25,138 nt of DNA, from NCBI GenBank assembly GCA_001579985.1, contig LRSR01010868.1, forward strand, positions 1 through 25,138, read 5' to 3'. Of the stretch, positions 9,639-20,000 are shown piece after piece. A program made the position numbers and the translations under genes. The notes under the pieces are model-generated. The model searched no databases. It had not been told where the DNA came from and was given only the letters and a program-made list of their open reading frames with translations. The number at the start of each line of letters is the position of its first letter. Position 1 is the stretch's first letter. The stretch is from Hypsibius dujardini (Eukaryota; Tardigrada; Eutardigrada; Parachela; Hypsibiidae).

Positions 9639-10557
9639 TATTCGTTCGGATCGGTCGCATTACTGTTCGTGCTAATCATTAAGGATTATTGTATGATCTT
9701 CGTGTCGTTCGAGCGCACCATGAGTGAATGGTAGGGAGCTATTAAATATCTAGATGGCATTGTAAACAGTTGCTTTTAATGCGTAAGTGCCCAACTTAAA
9801 ACCACCTTTCAAGCTTTGGCCCAGAAAAATAGGCGGGTCCGAATTTGAACTAGCTCTAGCTACCACATGCTGCGTTTTTTTAACGATTGATTGATTATTG
9901 ATTGTACTCCCCCAACCATTGGAGAACAGAACGGAGTAAAATCAGAAAACAATATTACTAGCAATCAATGCAATCGATGGAAACACCGAGGAGTTCAGTC
10001 AGTTGTTTTGCGTAAACAGAATTGATGCCTTAATTTCAGGTATTTCTCACTAGTACTGACAACGAAATCTCGAAACACTCGTATTGAATGAACGAAGTCC
10101 GGACTTAAAATTCGAACGCTCGAGTTTGAAACTCACTTTAGTCAGAAAGGTGGGGCGCCCTTGGCTACACTGGCCTATCATATGCAAGCACTCAATGTGA
10201 TTACCCCGCTTATGACTGTGGCAGACAGGCAAACAGACAGACCTTCTCGACTTCCAACCACAGGACTGCAAAATAGAGGACCTCGTCGCTTCGCTCCTCA
10301 GTCTGAATATACAAAACGTAATTTTGATCGGTGTTACAGGTCGTGCCTTACTAGGCTGGGGCATTTTAGGCATTGCAAAACACTCAAGAAATCAATCAAG
10401 GACGCTTCACCGTCAAAAGATAAATTTTCTCAATCAGTTGATCGATCGAAAAGAGCTGCTTGCGTTGGCTGGAATTGGCTCGAACTCTGACCCTCTATTT
10501 TACTGGACCAAAGCTTAAAGGAAGGCTTTAACTTGGACAAATAAGCATGAAAAGCAA
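9639..10557. other. About 0.9 kb present only in duplication unit 2, upstream of gene A
   Basis: Unit 1 goes directly from CAACATATAAAG (about 4793-4804) to TATGTATATTTTGACTTGC. In unit 2 the matching sequences are separated by about 920 bases. The extra DNA has short overlapping open frames with no recognisable domain, a CAGACAGG-type patch near 10221-10242, and no inverted ends that I can see. It is either an insertion here or a deletion in unit 1. Confidence 0.55.
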
Positions 10558-10932
10558 GTGTGTATATATATGTCATGGAGGGACCTGCAAGAACTTACCG
10601 ATTTGTCGGCGTGTTTCAGCAGAAGTTTGACGACTCTAATTTTCAGCAGGATCAGTTCATTCTTAAAGCGACGTGTTTCATACTCTTACCGGAGGGAAAT
10701 AATTCCGTCGATAATAATTACACCAGATGGTGTGCACTGTGTTGTGATATCTTTTGAAAACGATGTGTATGCAATATTGTACAACATATTGCAAATACGG
10801 GTACTTAGTACAACACACACCGTGAGTTGCAGACGAGATTTCTTATCACACTCCTTGAAATATGATAAACTCACAAAGATGATTGCAATAAATAAATAAA
10901 AAACCTAGGAATAAATATTGTTATACAAAATG

Positions 10933-10938
10933 TTTATT
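10933..10938 (-). terminator. Polyadenylation signal of ligand-binding gene B
   Basis: AATAAA on the minus strand, 33 bases beyond the stop at 10972, conserved with copy A. Confidence 0.6.
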
Positions 10939-10971
10939 CGGTAGATTAGGAGCGGAATTATAGAGGATTCG

Positions 10972-13073
10972 TTAGTTGTTGATCCCGTACTTGGTGAACA
11001 ATGACTGCACTTCTCCGCTTTCAAACAGTTGCAGTAGCGCGATATTGAGCTTCTCCCGCAACGGCGAACCTGAACAGAGTAATCATCTTACTAGCGTGTT
11101 TACGTCTGTTAAAAAGTTTGCGATTTTGATGTTGAATTAGATTATCGTTGTAGCAAGCCTGACTATTAATGAAATTGCAGGACATAAACTTGTATACCTT
11201 GTTGGACAGCTAAACCGGCGAACAAACTGCCAACATTAAGGGCCACCTTGACCTTGCCCTGATTTTGCGCCACAGCCGAATCCAGAAACGGCGAACCACC
11301 CAGATAAGCAAAGTTCCCAGTCAATACTGTGGCAAGACCGGCATCGTCGTCAAAGACGAGTCCTTTGTCACCTGAGTCCAAGATATTTGCACAAATGGCT
11401 TGCGCGACCGAATCTTTCGAGGTCTAAAATTAAACAGTCCGGTTTCTTTAGGTAACATTTGGCTACGTACATGTATCTGTCTATCTACCTGTCTGCCTGT
11501 CTGCTTGTCTATCTGTCTGTTTATCTATCTATGAGTCAGTCTGTCTTGTCTGTCTGATTGATCACACGTTATTTTAGGACTTACACAAACAAAACGCAGA
11601 AAGTCAGGAGCCGATGTGAGATATTGCGTTGCGTTATTGAGGCCGAATTGAGTATTAGCCAAGATCTGTAGCTTATAGCTGAGCAGGGGAATGAGGAAGT
11701 CGACTGCGCCCTCGCGGTCCGCCCAATTGAAATCGTCGGCACCAATAAGGTCAGCTTCCTAAATTTTGAGAGATACATTTACTGAACCTTCACTTAACTA
11801 TAATTTGCTCTTAAGATGTTCTACATGTAATGCCTTCCCATGTCCTTTCCACAACTTCATTTGGATCGTTTGTTACTTGCAATATTTGCTCTTATGTTCT
11901 ACATGTAATGCCTTCCCATGTCCTTTCTACAAGTTCATTTGGAATCGCTTGTCTTTTGCAGTATTTTTCTAAGCTTCATGGAAGGGGGAGGGATGGGGAT
12001 GGAGTTATGAGTTACAATTAAATCGAGCGATAGTTGAGTTTTAATTAAATTCCGAGGGACTGGAATGTCACCGAGTTTGTCGTTTTCATTGAGTGATTGA
12101 GTAACCATTCGTGCATTTTTTCAGTCACTTACATTGTTGACTAGAGCGCCTATAATACTACCATCCCAAGTGCCGTTGGGGTTCTGCGTGCCGTAATTAA
12201 GGTCCGGCCTGGCCGTCAATGTGTATGGCAATCCGCTGATTGCTTGCAATTTATCCAGCAGCTCCACAAGGAAGCCAGAATTCTTGGTGCCAGTGGTTGC
12301 GTTTGCGGCCACAAAAAAAGGATCCTGAAAACGTGCATCATTATTTAAAATTCAATTGCAGATTCCGTTGATAATAATGGGCCCCTGTTATAATACGTCT
12401 ATTCTTTCAAAATCATACGAATTGCTCCCAAAACTGGTCTGATTACATGTCAGATGTCAACTCAAATTTATAGGAATATTTTGATCAAGTGGCAGCTATG
12501 ATATATTTTTAATTTTATAACACGCCGTAATTTATTTTTTAGCGTTATTTAGCTGCAATTGGCGCAGATTAAATGAATGTTTTTACAGCAATTTATATTC
12601 GGGAATCACATAAAATATTATGCATATTCTTCACATGGTACTGGAAATGAATTCGAAACAGAAAGTTCTGTTATCGGCATTATCGGCAAATTATTCCAAG
12701 AAACTTCTCCAGATTGAATTTGGTTTGATTGGCGAATCCTCGGCCTGTTTGGAGTGTCATGCTATTTAACCAAGCCGAGCTTAAACGAAGAAGGGCCATC
12801 CTGCCTTATTAACTCAGCATACAAATATATATGTTTTGCCGAAACAGATCTTGACTTATGACTGATTGTAAGCGTTGCTCTTTCGGGTATCGGACTAATC
12901 AAACGGAATTTGGCCGGACTTACTGGAATGGCGATGACTCGAAGACTCGTGGGGAGAACCGGCGTGGGCGCACATTGGTAAGAAGCAGACCGGTAGCCTT
13001 GAGAATGGACAAGCGTGGCACTCAACACCAGCCACACACTTAACTGCAACACCATCCGATGTCCGTTTGCCAT
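10972..13073 (-). CDS. Secreted ionotropic-glutamate-receptor-like ligand-binding domain protein, copy B, 279 aa
   Basis: Exons: 13073..12924, 12324..12133, 11758..11585, 11423..11198, 11069..10972. All introns are GT-AG and in phase. The first exon encodes a different leader from copy A (MANGHRMVLQLSVWLVLSATLVH) and joins the common domain at SQGY. From there the protein is nearly the same as copy A. The changes I see are: the short tract after SQGY (YRSASYQC for YQSGSC), GALV for GVLV in S1, ANTQ for VNTQ, Asp for Asn at two places and Gln for His in S2. As in copy A, S1 is joined to S2 without membrane segments, there is no M4, the carboxylate-binding Arg of WADREGAVDF is kept, and the amine-binding Glu is Gly (AYLGGSP). 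Because its leader and domain share one exon and the leader resembles no neighbour, B probably has the older gene structure. Confidence 0.9.
11465..11562. repeat. TCTG/TGTC microsatellite in intron 4 of copy B
   Basis: Degenerate tetranucleotide run (CTGTCTATCTACCTGTCTG and similar), longer than the equivalent tract in copy A. Confidence 0.75.
11805..11964. repeat. Tandem duplication of about 80 bases in copy B intron 3
   Basis: Two adjacent copies of a block that begins TTGCTCTT and contains TTCTACATGTAATGCCTTCC and CAAGTTCATTTGGAATCG or close variants. Copy A has a single, slightly shorter unit at about 6026-6105, so the tandem arose after the genes split. Confidence 0.75.
12325..12923. 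other. Copy B intron 1
   Basis: Homologous to copy A intron 2. Nothing beyond that homology is visible. Confidence 0.65.
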
Positions 13074-14070
13074 AATTCCACCGAGCCTCACTGAGTTAAA
13101 AACACAATGCGTTGAGAAAAAAATGTTTATTCAAAAGTCTCCCCGTCCACAGACTGTAAAATGCATTCTTTGTATAAACACATATATAGACACGAGAGTC
13201 CTTAGCTGCTAAGACTAGCTAAAAAGTTCGTTCACTCATGAGCACATGCACATAATAAGAACAACCCCGTTAATTTTGGGCCTAAACTCTCCCCCATTGT
13301 TTGTTTGTTGCATGTTTGCGAAGACTGTGAGGCGTGTGTTGTGTAGGTGATACGATGTTGAAAGCTTTCGTCTTTTTTGGTATAATTGCAGAATTATGCT
13401 GTCATACTCCTTTCATGACACAGCACGCCTTTTTTTGTCACAATTACGCCCTGCAGTGAGACTGCATTGAGAAGATTCGTTCAGTCAGACGGTCACAACA
13501 CGTCGGGCCTATTTGCACACAAAAAACTCACTATAGACGGACACCCTTCTGACAAGTTCGTTGTGATTGTCTACGCAGGCTTTGATAGTTGACCAAGAGG
13601 GGTGTTTCACCTCCCCTTGTGACTGCTTGACTTCTGTACGTAATATCTCAGACATATTATTTGGTGGCGATAAGTAGTATACGTTAAAAAATGTAAAGAT
13701 TGTTTGACACGTTCAGATCGGTTGTGCTTCAAATGGTAATACTCATATATATGGCAATTACATTTTCAAATAAAATTCTTTATATTGAATTATTTGTGTT
13801 ATTTATTTTGATTTGTTGTTTTCGTGAGTGCTCTTTAACATGGATCAAGCCATGTGCATATCTTTACCACCAGTATCTCTCGCACCCATCAAAACCCGAG
13901 GCAAAAAGACCCGACCGACAAATTAATTACTCGGCGGAATGAATTACGACGACAAATTACCGTGCGAAAATATGCTGGTGTACAAAGTGACACCTAGAGC
14001 AAATTAGGCGGAAGGTAGTTGAAAAAAAGTACACGAACAAACACACGTCTTCATTTCACGTAAACATTAC
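13074..14070. other. Region between gene B and the MAM gene; probable gene B promoter
   Basis: A TATATA at 13182-13188 (minus-strand TCTATATATG) is the best promoter candidate for gene B, about 110 bases before its ATG. It does not resemble the shared protease/copy A promoter. AATAAA on the minus strand at about 13802-13807 could end the MAM transcript. No further gene is recognised. Confidence 0.4.
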
Positions 14071-14091
14071 CTAGTCCGCGCGCGAGAAGAA
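14071..14091 (-). CDS. Probable 21-base terminal exon of the MAM gene
   Basis: After a GTAATTGCAG acceptor the in-phase codons are Phe-Phe-Ser-Arg-Ala-Asp-stop. They would join the phase-0 donor after SHVMKD at 15998. If that donor is not used, the frame runs on past GTGAGT for about 51 residues to a stop near 15842. The match of phase and acceptor is suggestive, but the exon is too short to prove by eye. Confidence 0.4.
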   Translation of the reverse strand, partial: FFSRAD

Positions 14092-17000
14092 CTGCAATTA
14101 CGCCAAAAAAAGACACAGTAAATTTAGTGGTAATAATTTAATTAACGTCAAGAATATTGAACGAATTCAGACAAGAATATAAAAAAACGAGGCTTTACTC
14201 ATGAGTTTTATAACATATCGCTGTCGGTGATTCTCTCTCTGTCGTTGTTGCTCCCAATCGCAGGCTCGTCGAAGGTGCCGAAGCTCCTGTAGCTGGACGT
14301 CAATTAGCCAGACCCGGCTTGACCATCCCCCGCTCTCCTTCTTCACCGTACCCAATCACTACCACCACAATCGCTAATGGCAAGGCCAATACTCCACCGC
14401 TTACTATCCCTGCAACTGGACCCGCTCCCATCCCGTTGGAGCGTCCAATGCCCGATGGATGATTAGTCGGAATATCTTTTGCGATAGTTATAGTGGACAA
14501 ATCTGCAGCATCGATTGTCACTGAAGTTTCGGTCGGAGGATTTGGTGGATTGTGGGCAGAGGTTGATGGTTGTTGAGGGACAGGGGACGGGCAAAAGGGC
14601 AAAATATTTTTTTTCAAGATTTAACCCAAATTTGGCCCCTAACTGTTGCTGATCATTTTGAAACTTGTGGGGTGTGGAGTCGGAATTCCAGGGGCCCCCT
14701 GGGATTTAAAAACGTTTAAAAAATCATCAGTTTTTCCTCAAGTTTAGACCGTTCTTGGATGTCTTGAATCTCCCATTTGTATTCACCATTAGGGAGTTTA
14801 TATTGGACCTCATCAAACCTCAAATTTCAACGAAAAACTGATGTTTTAAAAAAATTGTAATCTCAGGGGGGAGCCTGAAAGTCAGACCCCTCATCCCCTC
14901 AAGTTTCAAAGCGATCAGGAACAAGAGGCTCAATTTTTGGTTCAATGTTGAAAAAAGTGCATTTTGTTCCCTTGCCCACCCCTTGGCCCTATACCATTAG
15001 GGACCCTAAACAAGCCCCTGTTGAGGAAAAGAGGAAATAACCCTCGTTCTACAATTGTACAGCAGCTCCCACAACGCAAACTGACGCATCAGTTTATCAC
15101 CTTTCAGTAAGACTTTGCCTATTTTGGCCAGACCGGTCATTTTGACCTGTCAGCAGGGCTGTGGTTTGATTAACACTCCACAAATGGGCTGAAATTCAAG
15201 CTTCATATGGGATATTGGCAAGGGGTCCACTTGACTGCCAGGGGGTCGGTGCATGGGCACATGCCCTTTTCCCCCAGAAAAACAATTAAGCTTTTTTGGA
15301 GAACCAGATGTCTTATGTCTTTGTAAACAAAAAATGACTGAGGGGGAGGTGCTGGAACTGTAACCGCTGCGGTAGGAATAATTTTGAGCTCTTGGTTTCA
15401 GGGGAGGAAAACCGCAATAAACCACTTCTTCGCCAAAATTGTGGTTAACAAACCCTTCATAACATTTAATGTTTGCAACTCAATTCTCAAATTTTTGAAA
15501 CTATAAAAACCTTTATTTGGGGACGTTGTGACAATGTCGCTCTAGGTTTTGGAGAAAATGTTTGTGTTTAAAAAAATTACCCTTCTAAGTGTTAAACCCT
15601 TGTTTTTCCCTGTGGAAAATTATTTAGATCTGCTTCTCTGACCTTTGGGAGCCCCATACGCCCCTCGTCGTGAAGCGACGGTTACTTGCAACGATACATT
15701 TTAACTCATGCTTTATTATTTCGAATGACCACATTTACGTACCAAATTTTTTTGAAGCATACACACAAAAGTAAAGTCAGTGAATATAAATGCGTGATCC
15801 CGAAACCAATTATATACCAGATAAAATCGTACAAGTTTAAATCAAAAAGAAACCTTCGCGAGTGGTTTAATCACTGCTCTAATCCGCTCGTGAGAAAAAC
15901 TGCAAAAGAGAAAAGGTTTACATTGTTGAGAGCATATACTGACTTGAGTTAAGAATGTAAGTAAGTAGAGTGTAGCGAGTCTCTCGTATACACTCACATC
16001 TTTCATAACGTGACTGTTTCCCCCGTGGCCGTCCGTGTCGTCTGTCTCACTGGTCGTCACCCCGTCAAGGGTACCGAAATTTTTATAGCCCGATGTGAAC
16101 CAACCGGACCCCGCTTGGCCATCTCCCCCTCTCCGTCTTCGTCGTACCACAATTACCAGCACCACACCCGCCAATGCCAAGGCCGATAAAACACTGACTA
16201 CTATCCCGGCAATGGGTCCTGCGCCCAAGCCGTGGGGACGCCCCATCCCCGACGGATTAGTTGGAATGACATCCTCAATTTTTCTGGTAGAAGTATCGAC
16301 GGTGCTACTCGCAAAAGATGTCGGGACAATTTCTGTGGCTGGACTTTGAGGGACCGTTGCGGCGGGAGGAGACGGAGGGGGAGCTGTGGGTAGTCCGACG
16401 GTTGGTCTGGCAGTTTGAGGAGCTGTAGAGGGTGAATTCGTAGTTGGATTGCTGGTAGAGGCTGATGCGGTTGGGTCGCCTGCTGATCCACCGAGCTTGC
16501 AGCCCTGGCTGAATGTGATGTCATCCAATGCCTGAAATCGTACGCTAATTTTTAATACGTCCCCGGCAGTTATGGAAGTACGAGTATACCAGAAGGTTTT
16601 TATTTGTTGGAGACAAAAAGTAACTCAATTTTTGAGTATTGTTATTCATTTAGAATACAGTTTTCAATTACTGTTGTTGTTTTTGATTTGCTTGATATTT
16701 CAAACCTTGGTTTTATACGTTAATCCGTACATGCATGGTGTTTGCAATTGGTCTACAATACAAAACTACGCAGTGCTGGGTCGGATCTTGAAAATGATTG
16801 TTTTTATCTTACTTGCATTGCCATCCATTTCTATGATCCTATGTCAGTTAAAATTAAGTTGATACACAAAGTTTGCATTTATGTTAAAATCTTGCAGAAA
16901 ATATGGCAATGAAAATCATTGTGGGTAATAGAGTATTCAGATTTAAACTGACTCTAAATATGTTTGGCATAACAGTGGCGCATTTTGTGGCTTATTAAGC

Positions 17001-20000
17001 AGAGTTTCCTATGACAAGGACTTGTTTTTAGCTTGGTAATAATTATGAGTGTAAACAATGTCGCACTGCGTTTTGGAGTATAAACTTCTTCATTAATTAT
17101 CCAAATTGTAAAGCTTACAATGTCACTGCTTTTTCCGCCGACACTACCGACAAAGATCACTGTCGCGGACGTATCGCTCACGAGTGGCAATGATTCCCGA
17201 TGCCACGTGTCGGCCAGATTCATCCCGCCCATGCTGAAGATAGTAGTCGTCGGAGCGGACGCCGTATTACCCGCTATGTTGAGGGTAAGGTTACCCATAG
17301 TCGTTCCGTACATATGATAGTAAAATCGGATCCTGCAATCATCTGCTGCGGTGTGAGGTTCCATTGTTGGTCCCACCAAGCTGGCGGTGAGACCAATGTC
17401 TAACGGGTCTGGTGAAGAACTGAGATAGGCATAGCCACCGTTTTTGAGACCGGTTGTGTGATCCCGCAGCGGTCCAGAATGAGCTGTACGAAAATGGAAC
17501 TAAGTTACACACGTGATAGAAACATACAGAGAGATATCAGACATTCAGACACTCAGACAAACAGACAGACAGACAGACAAACAGAAAGACAAGTATGGAC
17601 ATGTACTCTACTCACGGGTCACTGCTCTCCCATTGGTTTGAACCCATCTGGCTTTGGTCTCATGATGATTCGACCAGTGACAGAGATCCGTCTCAAAGTC
17701 ACATCGTGACTGATGCTCCACATCACAACCCATTTCATCATCGTTCTGCCCGCAGTCATCCGTGAAATCACACCGAAGATCTTCACCAATACACGCCCGA
17801 GTCTTCGGGCACTTCCACATACCGGCCTGACAGGTCCCTGTTACCTCTTTCGGGAATTCACAATCATGCATTTGAATGTCCGTAATGGCAATGTAACCGT
17901 CGTTCCAGACTCCCTTTCGGGCTCGGAACACAATCCGGAACTCTCCACTGAAACGTCCGATGTCAATGTACGTTGGCTGCCAAGCCAAGTTGGTGTCATT
18001 GTGGATGTTCGTCACATCGTAAATGCCTAAAGTCGTCTCAGTGTCTTCCAGCTGAAGTATCACGTAAAGGGCTCCTGGATCGGTATTTCCCGGAACGGAC
18101 CATCCAATGTGGTACCTGTGAAAAGCAAAACAAAGTCAACTAAACAGCCAAGAGTTTTTGGGCATGGTTTACTTTTTTCTAATAGATGATTTCTTTAATA
18201 AATAATAAACCATTTTTGTTCAAATCAAATTGTAATTAATTTACGAATACTGTATAATTTTGTTCCTAACTAAATCTAACAATGTCCTTTTTAGTTGTTT
18301 TCAGAAAATAAAAACAAATCTGCTAATACATTATTACATTAAAGTTTTCTTTTTAGTTTTACATTGCACCAGTACTTCGATTTTTTTATTTGTTTTAGTT
18401 GTGCATCGATAGTGGTACAAGAATTCCAGCTGGTAAATTTTAGCTTGTAAACTAATTGTAAAACTTTTGTGCTCAGTTTAAATCGTATTTGACTGACGAC
18501 TACAATATCCTTTTCCCAAACAAATATCTATCTAATAAAATAATAATTAAATGTTTTTTCAAAAATAAACAACCTGCAAAAACATTAGTAAATAAGGTTG
18601 CCAATTTAGTTTATTCGCTTTTTCAATTTCACTCATTTACGCAATCGATTGTGGTACCAAAATTCCAGTTTGCAGGTGGACGAGGTCTCGTGAAGCCAGG
18701 GAGAGTCAAAGTACGTGAAGGAGCGAACAGTGCCCTTGGAGAAATCCGCCGTGAGGTAACCTTTAGCACTGCCTTGTGGAGCAACAGGCGCCCAGGTGAA
18801 GTTGTCGTTCTTGAAGATTTTGTAACCGCACTGGCTGGTGGGATCTTGAAAGTTGCAAGTGCCGCATTCGCTTTCATCCGCCCCGTTAGGGCAGTCCTCC
18901 ACTTGGTCGCACACCTGATCTGTCCGGATGTACTTGCCGCCTGTCGGACAGTAGATAAAGCCCCCCTCCTTGTCACACGGATTTGTTTGTCCCCGAAGGT
19001 CGTCCAGTGCTGCAAAGCATGTTTTACATGTTTACCTTATCTTATACTTGTATGCCGGCATGCGGTACTATATTTATATGAATAACTACAATTATATGAA
19101 CATGTACTGTACATACTGTTATATTTTATATCATTGTATTCTGTTTTATTTTTATGTTGTTTTATTTTTATTTACACGTATGTTATTTAAATATATTTAT
19201 TTTACAATAATACGTGAGGTGTTCTTCCCTTTCTCCGACACGCGCGTGTGAAAAGGTATGTACATACCAATGTCACTTTTGCCTCGCTGTCCATTCACTT
19301 TGCCACGGAAACTCAGGCGGAAGTCTCCCAACGAAAGCGGTACGTCCAGCGGGATTAGTCGGTTAAGCCAGATGTTTCGTTCGGGCTGGTTGGCCAACCA
19401 TATCTCCTTCTCGGTCTGTTCCATGTCAAGCATCACCAAACTCAGAGAGGCATTCGAATTAGCGTCGATGTACATGTGATACCAGAAGGAGAAACACCAT
19501 TTCCGTCCAGCCAACTGGGGTTGACTGAAAATTCGTTGTGAAGTTAGATGAGCTGTGTCGTAAGCTCCTTGGGCAAAATCATTGTCGATGTATAAGTAAT
19601 GGCCTGAAATCACACAATACAGGTATTTGCTGAATATCAAAAGAACGGACAAGAAAATCAGGACTAGTATTATTTTTTTATATTTTATATGATTGACTTT
19701 TAAGATTTTTTAAAATCTTTTCTTCTGTTCTGCTTCCGCTCTTCATCATACAGTACTGATTAAATACGGGTTATGAATTTCGATCGCCTAACCGCTAATA
19801 AAAATAATTCATAAACGTGTTTCCCAGTAACAATAAAACTTTCATCTAAAATTTATCTTGACAATCTCTACATTTTGTTTTCGTCTGCTCTTTGCCTTGA
19901 ATTTTATTATGAAAGTTATGAATTTATATCCACAATCATGGACTAACGTGATTCATAAACGTGAATCATAGAGAAAAACGAAACTTGAATTTGAGATTTG

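Larger units (their letters stand above)
8966..12995. repeat. Tandem duplication, unit 2
   Basis: Second copy of the unit described at 4072-8966. Homology to unit 1 begins at the acceptor of gene A exon 2 (first coding bases GACTTGTTGTCGCAG, compared with GACTTATTGTCGCAG in the protease). It ends inside the first exon of gene B, just before the codons for SQGY. Beyond that point gene B has its own leader. Boundaries are good to about 10 bases. Confidence 0.85.

Noticed and set aside
10161-10518. Overlapping plus-strand frames of 109 and 64 residues
   Set aside because: No recognisable domain, no supporting splice pattern, and the block is absent from the other duplication unit.
5197-13073. 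Missing membrane exons hidden in intron 4 of either copy
   Set aside because: Intron 4 is only about 157-161 bases and largely microsatellite, and joins exons in phase 0 in both copies. There is no room for M1-M3.
15842-15997. Extension of the MAM stalk/tail exon past SHVMKD to a stop at 15842
   Set aside because: A consensus GTGAGT donor follows SHVMKD and the residues beyond it lose the tail's composition. I prefer splicing but keep read-through as an alternative.
18489-19085. 198-residue plus-strand open frame
   Set aside because: Antisense to the LDLa1/MAM5 exon. The Cys spacing of the minus reading is decisive.
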